Notes: generated from the letters alone by a model not told the origin. A stretch of 64,000 bases of DNA from Actinomycetota bacterium (GCA_016870395.1 VGBT01000008.1:1-64000); one strand, 5' to 3'; shown: positions 26,181 through 35,248, numbered from the stretch's first letter. Translations and numbers: made by a program.

Positions 26181-26408
26181 CTAGCCCCAGGAGTGCTCGG
26201 AGCCCCCTTGCGTGAGCGCGTCCCTGCGCTCACGCAACGCGACGGCCTCGTCGCGCACCGCGAAGGTCGCCGGGGCGAGTGCGCTTCGGAGCTCTGCGAA
26301 CGCCCGCACGGTGAGCGTTACCTCGTCGCGCACCCGCCGGGCGGCGAGGACCAGCGCGACGCTGCCCAGGGCGGCGAGCACGGCGACGGTCGACCACAGG
26401 GTGATCAC
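26181..26408 (-). CDS. Small membrane protein of unknown function
   Basis: 75 aa. One N-terminal helix (LWSTVAVLAALGSVALVLAARRV) followed by a helical cytosolic tail with RSALAPATFAVRDEAVALRERRDAL. Located just upstream of tatA and on the same strand. No family recognised. Confidence 0.5.
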   Translation of the reverse strand: MITLWSTVAVLAALGSVALVLAARRVRDEVTLTVRAFAELRSALAPATFAVRDEAVALRERRDALTQGGSEHSWG

Positions 26409-26417
26409 CGCGGCAAC

Positions 26418-26759
26418 CTAGCGCGGCATCGACCGCCGGACCATTGCGGACAGGTCGTCGAACCAGCCGTTACGGCGCAGCAGCAGATGGAAGTCGAGCA
26501 GGTCGTCGGGCGAGATCGGTGGGCCCTCGTGTGCTTCGTTGAGCTCGGCGGGTCGGCGCCAGACCTCTATGCGCACGCCCGAGGAGACCAGGAGGTCGAC
26601 GATGCGCCGGCTCGCCTCCTTGGCGACTGCGGCCGCACAGGTGGGACACCGGAAGGTGTAGGAGCCACCCTCGTCGTCCGAGCACACCCGGACCGTCAGG
26701 TCCGAGGCACGCAGCCGGACATCGCCGCAGCTCGGGCAGTTGGCACGGATGGTGGTCAC
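26418..26759 (-). CDS. Zinc-ribbon protein of unknown function
   Basis: 113 aa from GTG 26759, preceded (minus strand) by GAGAGGGG. N-terminal zinc ribbon: CPSCGDVRLR, then FRCPTC, then a helical region ASRRIVDLLVSSGVRIEVWRRPAE and LLDFHLLLRRNGWFDDLS. Resembles small actinobacterial zinc-ribbon proteins annotated hypothetical. The ORF track start (27083) would run through the GDPD gene and is rejected. Confidence 0.7.
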   Translation of the reverse strand: MTTIRANCPSCGDVRLRASDLTVRVCSDDEGGSYTFRCPTCAAAVAKEASRRIVDLLVSSGVRIEVWRRPAELNEAHEGPPISPDDLLDFHLLLRRNGWFDDLSAMVRRSMPR

Positions 26760-26904
26760 TCGAACCCCTCTCGGTTCCCCGCAGACCTCGTGTGGCCCAC
26801 CCCGACGGGTGCACCGTTGGATGTGCCATCGGCAGCGCCCCAGGGGTCCTTGAGAGCGGATGCGTGGCCCTCCCGGGCTCTGCCTCGTGCCACCATGGCG
26901 GGTC

Positions 26905-27600
26905 GTGCCGGTCATCGCCTTCGCCCACCGCGGCGCCCGCACCGAGGCTCCCGACAACTCGCTCGCGGCCTTCCGACGCGCCCTCGACCTCGGGGCCTCG
27001 GGCCTGGAGACCGACGCCCGGCTCGCCGCCGGCGAGGTGGTCCTCGCCCACGACCCCGTCCTGCGGCGGGGGTTGCGCCGCATCCGGGTCTCCGAGCAGT
27101 CTCCGGAGGCGCTCGCCGCGCTCGGCGTCCCCCGGCTCGCCGAGGTCTACGCGCAGCTGGGGACCGGCTTCGAGTGCTCGGTCGACTGCATGGTGCCGGC
27201 TGCGGCCCGGCCGATCATCGCGGTCGCCCGGGCTGCCGGCGCAGCCGAACGACTCTGGCTCTGCTCCCCCGACGTCGACCTGCTCGTGGGGCTGCGCGAC
27301 GAGGCGCCCGAGGTGAGGCTGGTGCACTCCCCGGGGCGGGACGCGCCGCCGGCGCCGGCTATGGAGCGCCACGCCGCCGAGCTCGCTCGGCTCGGGCTCG
27401 ACGCGATGAACCTCCACCACACGGCGTGGAGTGGCGGCCTCGTGAGCCTGTTCCAACGCTTCGGGCTGCGCGCGTTCGCGTGGGACGCGCAGGAGCACCG
27501 CCAGCTGCGTGCGGTGTTGCGGATGGGCGTCGACGGCATCTACGGCGACCGGGTCGACCGCATGGTCGCCGCCATCGCCGAGTGGGCCACGGGCGGTTAG
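26905..27600 (+). CDS. Glycerophosphodiester phosphodiesterase-like protein
   Basis: 231 aa from GTG 26905. The opening IAFAHRGARTEAPDNSLAAFRRALDLGASGLETDARLAAGEVVLAHDPVL contains the GDPD catalytic His-Arg, the Glu-x-Asp metal site (ETD) and the second His (HDP). In typical enzymes the next conserved segment is a NIE/EVK-type strand; here it reads FECSVDCMVPA, so metal coordination is altered. C-terminal GVDGIYGDRVD fits the barrel closure. It is the only plus-strand gene in this block and its stop overlaps the lepB stop. Confidence 0.82.
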   Translation: MPVIAFAHRGARTEAPDNSLAAFRRALDLGASGLETDARLAAGEVVLAHDPVLRRGLRRIRVSEQSPEALAALGVPRLAEVYAQLGTGFECSVDCMVPAAARPIIAVARAAGAAERLWLCSPDVDLLVGLRDEAPEVRLVHSPGRDAPPAPAMERHAAELARLGLDAMNLHHTAWSGGLVSLFQRFGLRAFAWDAQEHRQLRAVLRMGVDGIYGDRVDRMVAAIAEWATGG

Positions 27601-28331
27601 GGGTGATCGACGACGTCGCGGCGCCGACCGAGGAGGACCCAGCCCAACACGACGAGCACGAGGACTCCGGCGCCGACGACGAGCAGCCAGCCGGGCACCG
27701 AGATGTGGTCGAGCGGCCAGATCACGAGGAACATCTTGCCGACCATCACCTCGCGGGTGATCGGTCCGAAGACTGTCGAGTCCCGCGACGCCAGGCGGTT
27801 GTCGCCCAGCATGAAGTACGAGTTGGTCGGGACGTGGAACGGCTCGCCGGGACAGCTCGCCTCCACCCGCTCCACCGTGCAGCGGTTGAAGTCCTTCGAG
27901 ACGACCCCGTCGGGGAGGTACGTCTCGTCGAGCAGCCGGCCCTCGATGTAGATCCGGCCGTCGCGTCCCTCGATCGTCTCCCCGGGCAGGCCGACCACGC
28001 GCTTCACGAGGTCCTTGATGTCGCCGGTCTCGGCTTCCTCCGGCGCCTTGAAGACGACGATGTCACCACGAGCGGGATCGCCGATCTTGTAGCTGAGCTT
28101 GCTGACCAACACCCGGTCGTCGATCTGGAGCGTGGGCACCATCGACTCGGACGGGATGTAGAACACCTGGAGCACGAAGGTGCGTATCACGATCGCGGTG
28201 AGCACCGCGACAACGATGAGCACGGTCCACTCCGCGACGGCCCTGCCGTGGCGTCGCGTCGGTCGCGTCGGTCGCGTCGGTTCGGAGGCTTCGGATGCAG
28301 GCGCGGCCTCGCCGATCGGCGTCTCGCTCAC
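27597..28331 (-). CDS. lepB: Signal peptidase I
   Basis: About 244 aa from GTG 28331 (ATG 28397 is an alternative; the track start 28520 overlaps pafC). A membrane helix (EWTVLIVVAVLTAIVIRTFVLQVF) leads into PSESMVPTL with the catalytic Ser (~61), and KRVVGLPGETI carries the catalytic Lys (~107). Box E is YFMLGDNRLASRDSTVFGPI. A second helix at the C-terminus (WLLVVGAGVLVLVVLGWVLL) is less usual. It removes Sec and Tat signal peptides, fitting the nearby tat genes. Confidence 0.9.
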   Translation of the reverse strand: MSETPIGEAAPASEASEPTRPTRPTRRHGRAVAEWTVLIVVAVLTAIVIRTFVLQVFYIPSESMVPTLQIDDRVLVSKLSYKIGDPARGDIVVFKAPEEAETGDIKDLVKRVVGLPGETIEGRDGRIYIEGRLLDETYLPDGVVSKDFNRCTVERVEASCPGEPFHVPTNSYFMLGDNRLASRDSTVFGPITREVMVGKMFLVIWPLDHISVPGWLLVVGAGVLVLVVLGWVLLGRRRDVVDHP

Positions 28332-28402
28332 CGGTCTCGTTCCAAGGGTCCCATCTTCGCGCGGCGCAGAGGCCGGGTGGGTACCGCGGGCCGGCATTCG
28401 TC

Positions 28403-29329
28403 TCAGGTTCGGTAGCGCGCGAGCACGCGCAGGGCGGCGAGGCGGCCGGCGGCGCGCAGCTCGGGTGGGTCGACCACCCGGGCGCCGGTGCCGACTCGTA
28501 GCAGGATCCGATCGAGCCACGCGGGCTCGCTCACGGCGACGACGACCCGCTGGCCGCCGCCGGGCAGATCCTCGACCGATTCGGCCGGGAAGCTCTCGGC
28601 GACCCAGCTCGCGCCCGCGGGGAGCTCGAGCGTGACCCGGGGATCGCCTGGACGGGGCGCGTAGAGCACTTCGGGCACCGGGGCCGCGTCGGGATCGAAG
28701 CGCTCGCCCGTGGCGCGCAGCGCCCGGATCCGGTCGACGCGGAACATCCGCTGCTCGTCGCGCAGATGGCAGTAGGCATCGCTGTACCAGCGGCCCAGCG
28801 CGAAGAACGGAGGCCCTGGGTCGATGCGGCGGGTCGTCACCTCGTCTCGTCCCGCGCTCCAGTAGTCGATCTCCACCCGTTCGCCCGCGCTGGCGGCCCG
28901 CCGCAGCTCGGCCAGCTCCGCCGGCGCCCCGAACTCCACGACCACCTCGCTCATGCCGAGTGCGTCCTCGAGCTTCACGAGGGCGGTGGCGAGCGGGCCC
29001 TCCGGATCGGAGCCCTCCACCGCCAGGAGCGCGCGGCCCCCGGCGAGAAGCGCGAGGCCCTCGGAGGGGCTGAGCTGCAGCGGGCGCGTGAAGTAGTCGG
29101 CGAGCCAGAGCTCGACGGTGTCGCCCTCGGCGTACACGTTGATGTAGTCGCCGGGCGTGTACGGCGGGACTCCGACCATCATGATCAACCCGAGATCGCG
29201 CTCGAGCTCGTCACGGGTGATCCGGAAGCGGGCCGCGACCTCGTCCTTGTGAACGCCCGGGCGTGAGGCGAGCCACGGGATCATGGCGAGGACGCGCTGA
29301 AGCTGGTGCTCGGCCTCCGGGCGGCTCAT
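28403..29329 (-). CDS. pafC: WYL-domain regulator PafC
   Basis: 308 aa from ATG 29329. An N-terminal helix-turn-helix (LAMIPWLASRPGVHKDEVAARFRITRDELERDLGLI) is followed by a WYL-type ligand domain (GERVEIDYWSAGRDEVTTRRIDP, PPFFALGRWYSDAYCHL). In mycobacteria PafB and PafC form a heterodimeric activator of RecA/LexA-independent DNA-damage genes. ATG 29329 overlaps the pafB stop, so translation is coupled. The track extension to 29755 is spurious. Confidence 0.93.
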   Translation of the reverse strand: MSRPEAEHQLQRVLAMIPWLASRPGVHKDEVAARFRITRDELERDLGLIMMVGVPPYTPGDYINVYAEGDTVELWLADYFTRPLQLSPSEGLALLAGGRALLAVEGSDPEGPLATALVKLEDALGMSEVVVEFGAPAELAELRRAASAGERVEIDYWSAGRDEVTTRRIDPGPPFFALGRWYSDAYCHLRDEQRMFRVDRIRALRATGERFDPDAAPVPEVLYAPRPGDPRVTLELPAGASWVAESFPAESVEDLPGGGQRVVVAVSEPAWLDRILLRVGTGARVVDPPELRAAGRLAALRVLARYRT

Positions 29330-30243
29330 GTCGCGATCGCCTCGAGCCAGGCGACGACGGCCGCTCGGGCCTCCGGCGGGTCGAGCACCTCGGCATGCTC
29401 GAGGAAGCCGACGACGTAGCTGCACAGCGTGTCGAGGTTCACCGCCTGCAGCGTCACGATCGCCGAGCCGTCGGCGACCGGCTCGACGGCACCGGGCTCG
29501 GCCCGGGCCGCGAGCGCGGCCGCGTGCCCGGCGTCTGCAAGCACGCGCACGGCGAGCGGCCGGCCGCCGCCGTACTGCCAGGGCTGGTCCTCGAGGTAGC
29601 GGTCGGCCCGGAAGTCGGCCGGGACCACGAACGCGCGCGGTGTGCCCGCCTCGACGTCCCCCTCGATCCGGTTGGCTCGGTAGACCCGCATGTCGTCGAC
29701 CCCGTGGTCGAGGCCGACGACGTACCAGTTGCCGAACTTGGAGGTGAGCCCCCACGGCTCCAGCTCGCGCTCGCGGCCGCGGTAGCGGAATCGCACGACC
29801 GCACGGCGCCGGGAGGCTTCGAACAGGGGCACGAGCGACTCGGCGAGCGGCAGCGCGGCAATCGGCACTGCACCCTCGCCTTCGATGCCGCCGAGCTTCA
29901 TGAGCGCGCCCTCCCCCGCGCCGTCGCCGAGGCCGATCGCGGTCACGGCCACGTGGAGCGCGGCGAGCTCGCCGTCGGAGAGGTCGAGCGCAGGCAGGTA
30001 GTACTCGGACGGCGTCACCCGGTAGCGGGTCTCGTTGTCCTTCTCGGTGTCGCGCAGCGGCACGCCCATCGCGCGGAGGCTGGCCTTGTCGCGCTCGAAG
30101 GCCCGGCGGGCCGCCGCCGCGCCCGCCGGATAGCCGAGCGTGGGGTTATTGACGATCTCGGCGCGCGTGAGGCCGCGCCGGGTCTCGAGCAGCGCCGCCA
30201 ACAGGTTGAGCAGGCGCTCGCGACGATCCGGGGCGTCGCTCAC
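29326..30243 (-). CDS. pafB: WYL-domain regulator PafB
   Basis: 305 aa from GTG 30243. HTH: LLNLLAALLETRRGLTRAEIVNNPTLGYPAGAAAARRAFERDKASLRAMG. The WYL domain shows RRRAVVRFRYRGRERELEPWGLTSKFGNWYVVGLDHGVDDMRVYRANRIEG. It partners PafC. Both start and stop overlap neighbours by 4 bases (DUF3866 upstream, pafC downstream), so the three are one operon. The 850-aa track frame is mostly a shadow. Confidence 0.93.
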   Translation of the reverse strand: MSDAPDRRERLLNLLAALLETRRGLTRAEIVNNPTLGYPAGAAAARRAFERDKASLRAMGVPLRDTEKDNETRYRVTPSEYYLPALDLSDGELAALHVAVTAIGLGDGAGEGALMKLGGIEGEGAVPIAALPLAESLVPLFEASRRRAVVRFRYRGRERELEPWGLTSKFGNWYVVGLDHGVDDMRVYRANRIEGDVEAGTPRAFVVPADFRADRYLEDQPWQYGGGRPLAVRVLADAGHAAALAARAEPGAVEPVADGSAIVTLQAVNLDTLCSYVVGFLEHAEVLDPPEARAAVVAWLEAIAT

Positions 30244-31301
30244 CGCGCTGATGCTGCCACGACGGCGGCCGCACCGGCGCACTCGAAGAGCACCGGGTCG
30301 TCCGCGGCGGCCCGGCCCATCGAGGTGATGCGCAGGTCGTGGCGCTGGAGCGCGCCGAGGGTGTCGGGCGCCGGGATGAGCCGCACGTCGTGGCGCTCGG
30401 CAAGGCCGGCCGCCGCCAGGTCGGTCTCGATCGTCGCCTGGACATCGCCGCCCAGGGCGGGCACGGGCAGGACGACCCTGCTCCGGCACGCGACCGACAA
30501 CGTCGTGAGCGTGTGGTGGGAGACCCCGCGATGGCGCAACCGGGGGTCGGCGAACGACACCCGCAGGCACGCGATCGGGTCGCCCCCGAGGCCGGTCACG
30601 GCATCGAGGAGCGGTCCGACCTCGATCCCGGAGAAGCCGAGCCGCGTGCCGGTGCCCACGATCCCCGGGCCCATCGCGACGACCGCCGCGTCGGCGTGCA
30701 CGACATGGCGTGCGATGGCGAGTGCCGAGAACACCGACACCGCCTCGTAGTCGCCGCCGAACGCGTGGCCACAGGTGATCGTCGCGTCGAGGAGGTCGCG
30801 GGCCTGGAGGTCGGCCACGAGGTCTGAGAGCGCCAGCGGCAGCGCGGCACCGTCGGTCATCACGTACGCGAGCCGTGCCGTCGGGCGGAGCTCCTTGAAC
30901 ACCGCCGCCACCGCGGGGACCTGGCTGTGCAGGGCGGCGGCCACGACGGGCATGCCGTCGATCGAGGTGAGGTCGGCGAGGTCGGGGTCGAGGTGCTCCT
31001 CGGTGCTGCCGACATCGGCTTGCAGGCTCGTGTAGCGCGCCTTGATGATGTGGCCGGGACCCTTCTCGGTCCATTCCGTGCGCGCCAGGTTCCAGTGCAC
31101 CACGTGCCACCCGCCGGTGCCGAGGCCGAGCTCCACGGCGGTGGTGTTCACCACGACGGAATCGCCGGTCGCTACGGTCCCCGTGAGCTGAGACAGCACG
31201 TAGGCGCGCTCGGGGCCGTCGCCGAGGTCGACCTCGACCCGCTGGAGGCCGGGACGCTCCTCCAGCAACGCGACGACCCGGCCGGTCCGGAACGACGGCA
31301 T
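30240..31301 (-). CDS. DUF3866 family protein
   Basis: 353 aa. Recognisable from the start FRTGRVVALLEERPGLQRVEV, GDSVVVNTTAVELGLGTGGWHVVHWNLAR, GPGHIIKARYTSLQADVGSTEEH, and MGPGIVGTGTRLGFSGIEVGP. Function is unknown; the conserved Gly-rich MGPGIVGTGT loop suggests nucleotide or phosphate binding (inference). It sits directly after pafA (no gap) and overlaps pafB, so it is co-expressed with the Pup ligase and the PafBC regulators. Confidence 0.85.
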   Translation of the reverse strand: MPSFRTGRVVALLEERPGLQRVEVDLGDGPERAYVLSQLTGTVATGDSVVVNTTAVELGLGTGGWHVVHWNLARTEWTEKGPGHIIKARYTSLQADVGSTEEHLDPDLADLTSIDGMPVVAAALHSQVPAVAAVFKELRPTARLAYVMTDGAALPLALSDLVADLQARDLLDATITCGHAFGGDYEAVSVFSALAIARHVVHADAAVVAMGPGIVGTGTRLGFSGIEVGPLLDAVTGLGGDPIACLRVSFADPRLRHRGVSHHTLTTLSVACRSRVVLPVPALGGDVQATIETDLAAAGLAERHDVRLIPAPDTLGALQRHDLRITSMGRAAADDPVLFECAGAAAVVAASAR

Positions 31302-32660
31302 CTACAGCGAGGCGATGAGGCGCTCGACCCGTTCGTCGCGGGCCTTGAACGGGTCCTTGCAGAGCACGGTGCGCTGTGCCTGATCGTTGAGCTTTAGGTG
31401 GACCCAGTCGACGGTGTAGTCGCGCTTGCGCTCCTTGGCCTTCTTGATGAAGGCGCCGCGCAGGCGCGCTCTCGTGGTCTGGGGCGGGTTGTCGACGGCG
31501 TGGTCGATGTCGGCATCGATCACCGTGCGGTCGACCTGGCCGCGCCGTTCGAGGAGGTAGTAGAGCGACCGCGGACGGCTGATGTCGTGGTACGTCAGGT
31601 CGACGAGCGCGACACGTGGATGGGTGAGCGGGAGGTCGTGCTTGCGCCGGTAGGCCTCGATGAGGTGGTACTTGACGACCCAGTCGACCTCGCGGTCGAG
31701 CTTGAGCGGGTCGTTCTCGAGGTGGGTCATCACGTGCTCCCACATCTCCAGCGCCTGCTGCTCGAGCGGACTGAGCCCGCGCCGCTTCGCGAACCGCAGC
31801 GCGCGGTTGAGGTACTCGGCCTGGATCTCGACCGCGGAGAGCTCGCGGCCGTTCGCCAGGCGCACCCGACGGCGGCACGTGACGTCGTGGGAGATCTCGC
31901 GGATCGCCCGGATCGGGTTCTCGAGGCTGAGGTCACGCCACGGACTCGCCTCCTCCTCGAGCATCCGCAACAGGATCGAGGTGGCGCCGACCTTCAGGAA
32001 CGTCGTGTACTCGCTCATGTTCGAGTCGCCCACGATCACGTGCAGGCGTCGGAAGCGCTCAGCGTCGGCGTGGGGCTCGTCGCGGGTGTTGATGATCGGG
32101 CGGGATCGGGTGGTGGCGCTGGAGACGCCCTCCCAGATGTGCTCCGCGCGTTGCGCGATGCAGTACATCGCGCCGCGGGCAGTCTGAAGCACCTTCCCCG
32201 CGCCGGCGTACACCTGGCGCGAGACCAGAAACGGGATCAGCACGTCGGTGAACTTCGCGAAGTCGCCGTCGCGCTCCACGAGGTAGTTCTCGTGGCATCC
32301 GTACGAGTTGCCCGCCGAGTCGGTGTTGTTCTTGAACAGGTAGACCTCGCCGCGTATCCCTTCCTCGCGGAGGCGTTGCTCGGCGCTGTGCACGAGCCCT
32401 TCGAGGATCCGCTCCCCCGCCTTGTCGTGCACGACGAGGTCGGAGATCGAGTCGCACTCGGGCGTCGCGTACTCGGGATGGCTGCCGACGTCGAGGTAGA
32501 GGCGCGCACCGTTCTCGAGGAACACGTTGCTCGAACGTCCCCAGGACACCACCCGCCGGAACAGGTACCGCGCGACCTCGTCAGGGCTGAGCCGGCGCTG
32601 GCCGCGCAGCGTGCAGGTGACGCCGTACTCGTTCTCGAGCCCGAAGATGCGGCGCTCCAT
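31302..32660 (-). CDS. pafA: Pup ligase PafA
   Basis: 452 aa from ATG 32660. Starts [18 protein letters not shown], with the catalytic/metal Glu in the conserved GLENEYG. It then has the glutamine-synthetase-like fold text [38 protein letters not shown] and [11 protein letters not shown]-terminus [22 protein letters not shown]. It phosphorylates the Pup C-terminal Glu and joins it to substrate lysines. Since Pup here ends in GGE, PafA can use it directly. Confidence 0.96.
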   Translation of the reverse strand: MERRIFGLENEYGVTCTLRGQRRLSPDEVARYLFRRVVSWGRSSNVFLENGARLYLDVGSHPEYATPECDSISDLVVHDKAGERILEGLVHSAEQRLREEGIRGEVYLFKNNTDSAGNSYGCHENYLVERDGDFAKFTDVLIPFLVSRQVYAGAGKVLQTARGAMYCIAQRAEHIWEGVSSATTRSRPIINTRDEPHADAERFRRLHVIVGDSNMSEYTTFLKVGATSILLRMLEEEASPWRDLSLENPIRAIREISHDVTCRRRVRLANGRELSAVEIQAEYLNRALRFAKRRGLSPLEQQALEMWEHVMTHLENDPLKLDREVDWVVKYHLIEAYRRKHDLPLTHPRVALVDLTYHDISRPRSLYYLLERRGQVDRTVIDADIDHAVDNPPQTTRARLRGAFIKKAKERKRDYTVDWVHLKLNDQAQRTVLCKDPFKARDERVERLIASL

Positions 32661-32738
32661 CAGGGGGCACCGACGCTCGCGGTCATGCGCCAAGCGTACC
32701 GGGGTCCTGGAGACCCCCCGGTCGTGCCGGTAGGAACC

Positions 32739-32851
32739 TCAGCCGAAGCCCCGGTTGCAGGCGCGGGCCTTGTCGAACGCCCGCTCGAGATCGCCGTTCC
32801 GCTCGACGGTGTCGATCGCCTCGGCGTTCGCCGCGATCGAGAGCGTCGCGG
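32739..32851 (-). other. Orphan open frame between prcA and pafA
   Basis: On the minus strand the frame ending at TGA (32739-32741) reads ...VAATLSIAANAEAIDTVER, ...LERAFDKARACNRGFG with natural-looking composition. I found no start codon before it enters prcA. It may be the C-terminal remnant of a lost gene, or chance. Confidence 0.25.
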
Positions 32852-33541
32852 CTACGAATCGCTGAGCAGGGTTTCGAGCTCCTCGCCCTTGATGCGGCGG
32901 AACGCGCGCTCGGGCCGGGCACGGTCTAGCAGCGCGACTTCGAGCTGGTCGGCGGGCGGCGAGGCGTCGTGGTCGGCGCCGAGAACCTTGGCGCCGAGGC
33001 GCACCGCGGCCCCGAGGTCGAGGCCCGGCTGGTACTCGGCCGCGAGCGCCTCCGCTACGGCTTCGGCCTGGCCGCCGAGAACGGTGTAGCCCTCCTCGTC
33101 CATCACGGTGCCGTCGTAGAGGATGTGGAAGAGCTCGTCAGGCTCCTCGGGGGTCGCACCGACGGACGCGACGAGGATCTCCACCTCGTAGGGCTTCATC
33201 TCGTGGGTGAAGACCTGGCCGAGCGTCTGCGCGTAGGCGTTGGCGAGCGAGTTCGCGGTGACGTCCTCGGGCGAGTACTGGTAGCCCTTGAGGTCGGCGA
33301 GGCGAACACCGCCGATCTTGAGGCTCTGGAACTCGTTGTACTTGCCGACGCCGGCAAACGCGATGCGGTCGTAGATCTCGGAGATCTTGAACAGCGTGCG
33401 GCTCGGGTTCTCCGCGACGATCACCACGCCGGCGGTGCACTCGAGGGCGACCAGGCTGCGGCCGCGCGCGATGCCCTTGCGCGCGTAGTCGGCCCGGTCT
33501 TTCATCAGCTGCTCGGGCGAAACGTAGAACGGCATGCTCAT
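32852..33541 (-). CDS. prcA: 20S proteasome alpha subunit
   Basis: 229 aa. MSMPFYVSPEQLMKDRADYARKGIARGRSLVALECTAGVVIVAENPSRTLFKISEIYDRIAFAG is the PrcA N-terminus, including the gate-forming segment. Internal ANSLANAYAQTLGQVFTHEMKPYEVEILVA. It forms the outer rings of the core particle, onto which ARC docks. It lies 88 bases downstream of prcB in the same direction. Confidence 0.95.
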   Translation of the reverse strand: MSMPFYVSPEQLMKDRADYARKGIARGRSLVALECTAGVVIVAENPSRTLFKISEIYDRIAFAGVGKYNEFQSLKIGGVRLADLKGYQYSPEDVTANSLANAYAQTLGQVFTHEMKPYEVEILVASVGATPEEPDELFHILYDGTVMDEEGYTVLGGQAEAVAEALAAEYQPGLDLGAAVRLGAKVLGADHDASPPADQLEVALLDRARPERAFRRIKGEELETLLSDS

Positions 33542-33629
33542 CTGGTCCGCTCCTGGTGCTCCGCACCGGGCCGCTCGGGCCCCGCTCGGCCGCTATCGAG
33601 CTCGGTCGGCGTCGTGATGGCGGCCCCGC

Positions 33630-34493
33630 TCATTCCGCGCCACCTTCCACTCTCGGCTCGCCGCCGGTGGTCTCGTTGCCGCCGCGCTCCGCGCCGCCGA
33701 GCAGCGCCTGGGCCCGGGTGGCGACCTCGTCGTCGTCCATAGAGCGGAAGCCTTCGGCGTCGATGAGCGCGACGTTGGGGTAGATGCCGCGCACGAGGTC
33801 GGGGCCGCCGGTGGCGACGTCCTCGTCGGCCGCGGCGAACAGGGAGCGGATCGCGAGGGCGATCGCCTGGTCGGCGGCGAGGGTCTCGACCCAGCCCGAC
33901 TTGATCCAGTTGCGGGCGTGGACCCCGCCGGAGCCGTTGGCCTGGAAGTCGGCCTCCTCGTACTTGCCGCCGGCCGCGTCGAAGGAGAACACCCGCCCAC
34001 AGTCTCGGCGGCGGTCGTAGCCGGCGAACAGCGGTACCACCACGAAGCCCTGCATCGCGGCCGGGAGGTTGGCGCGCACCATCTGGGCGAGCTGGTTGGC
34101 CTTGCCCTCGAGGCTGAGGCCCTCGCCCTCCACCTTCTCGTAGTGGCGGAGCTGAACCTGGAAGAGGCGCGCCATCTCCACGGCGGGTCCGGCCGCGCCG
34201 GCGATGGCGATGCCTGAGTGCTCGTCGGCCGGGAGGACCTTCTCGATGCGGCGGTTGGCGATCGTGTAGCCGGCGGTGGCGCGCCGGTCGCCCGCCATCA
34301 CGACCCCGCCGGCGAAGCGGATCGCGACGACGGTGGTGCCGTGGGTGATCTCGAACGGCGGCCCGGCGCTCGTGCCGGCGGCGCCGGAGAGGTGGTCGGG
34401 CGCGACGCGGCGCAGGAGGTCGACGAACGACGGGCCGGGATCGAGGGCGCCGAGCTGCATCGGCAGCGCCCAGGTCGGTTCGGGTGTGGTCAC
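33630..34493 (-). CDS. prcB: 20S proteasome beta subunit
   Basis: 287 aa. A ~52-residue propeptide ends at THG, then TTVVAIRFAGGVVMAGDRRATAGYTIANRRIEKV begins, so Thr53 is the predicted active-site nucleophile after autocleavage. Asp and Lys of the site are in VVMAGDRRAT and RRIEKV. SGGVHARNWIKSGW is also typical. The C-terminal tail is Gly/Glu-rich and long. Confidence 0.95.
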   Translation of the reverse strand: MTTPEPTWALPMQLGALDPGPSFVDLLRRVAPDHLSGAAGTSAGPPFEITHGTTVVAIRFAGGVVMAGDRRATAGYTIANRRIEKVLPADEHSGIAIAGAAGPAVEMARLFQVQLRHYEKVEGEGLSLEGKANQLAQMVRANLPAAMQGFVVVPLFAGYDRRRDCGRVFSFDAAGGKYEEADFQANGSGGVHARNWIKSGWVETLAADQAIALAIRSLFAAADEDVATGGPDLVRGIYPNVALIDAEGFRSMDDDEVATRAQALLGGAERGGNETTGGEPRVEGGAE

Positions 34494-34533
34494 GGCGGGC
34501 GAGCCTACCGGCCGCAGGTCGCGACGACGTGGC

Positions 34534-34722
34534 TCAACGGACCCGGCGCAGCAGGCGCCATCGGGCGAGGCGTCGCTGGAGGCGACGGAGGTGGCGCTCG
34601 TCGCGGGCCGCGGCGACGACGTCGTCGGGAACCCGCAGCGCCCGGCCCCGCGCCTCGAGGGCCAGGTGCTGGCCGAGGGCGCCCTGGACGGGCCCCTGCG
34701 CGCCCAGACCGCCGAAGCTCAC
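34534..34722 (-). CDS. Small basic protein coupled to the zinc-finger ORF
   Basis: 62 aa, from GTG 34722, which overlaps the preceding stop (34719-34721) in a GTGA arrangement. Text: [20 protein letters not shown], then VPDDVVAAARDERHLRRLQRRLARWRLL, a basic helix. No family recognised. The tight coupling favours a real gene. Confidence 0.4.
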   Translation of the reverse strand: MSFGGLGAQGPVQGALGQHLALEARGRALRVPDDVVAAARDERHLRRLQRRLARWRLLRRVR

Positions 34723-35009
34723 CTCACCAGCGCGTAAGCCTGTTCGCGCCCTGTGCGCGTCGGCCGCGCGTTGTAGCGGCGCTGATACGCGAGGAACAGC
34801 TCTCGGTTCGCTTCGCGCCAGGCCTGGACTCGCCGGATCCGAGCTTCACGATTCCGCCGGTAGTCCTCGCGTCGGCGGTTCCGATCACAGTCCTTGCAGA
34901 TATTGCGGAGGCCATCTCGGTTCGCGGCGGCTCGGTAGAACGCAGTCGCTGGCTTCGTCTGCCCGCAATCCCGGCAAGCCTTTGAGTCGGGATTGTCCGC
35001 AATAGTCAC
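34719..35009 (-). CDS. Four-Cys zinc-finger protein inserted between pup and prcB
   Basis: 96 aa from GTG 35009. [39 protein letters not shown] is a C-x2-C...C-x2-C finger with the F-R and L-R text seen in phage-type HNH/endonuclease VII-like proteins. The HNH histidines themselves are not present. The rest is a basic, Arg-rich helix with aromatic residues ([13 protein letters not shown]), suggesting nucleic-acid binding. DNA here is visibly less GC-rich than the flanks, with ATT/AAT codons. It overlaps pup's stop by 4 bases, so it is translated within the proteasome operon. In mycobacteria prcB follows pup directly. Confidence 0.75.
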   Translation of the reverse strand: MTIADNPDSKACRDCGQTKPATAFYRAAANRDGLRNICKDCDRNRRREDYRRNREARIRRVQAWREANRELFLAYQRRYNARPTRTGREQAYALVR

Positions 35010-35200
35010 TCACCTCCCTTTTGTACGTACGACCGCACGAACTCCTCGGCGTTCACTTCGAGCACGGAGTCGATCTCGTCCAGGAGGTCGTCGAGCTCCT
35101 CCTTCAGCGCCTCCCCCTGGTTGACGGGCGCGGCGACCTCGGCCTCGTCGTTAGCCCGCTCCTTCGGGGCGGGCTTCTTCTTCTGCTCCCGTTCGGGCAT
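35006..35200 (-). CDS. pup: Prokaryotic ubiquitin-like protein Pup
   Basis: 64 aa. Disordered, charged N-terminus ([19 protein letters not shown]), a coiled-coil segment ([29 protein letters not shown]) for ARC binding, and the C-terminus KGGE. The terminal Glu means no deamidation by Dop is needed before ligation, unlike mycobacterial GGQ forms. The GGA GGT GAG codons of GGE also form a Shine-Dalgarno sequence just before the next gene's GTG. It lies 48 bases after dop. Confidence 0.96.
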   Translation of the reverse strand: MPEREQKKKPAPKERANDEAEVAAPVNQGEALKEELDDLLDEIDSVLEVNAEEFVRSYVQKGGE

Positions 35201-35248
35201 TACGACTCCTCCTCGGCGACGAACGCACCCTAGGGCGATGGTCGCGCC

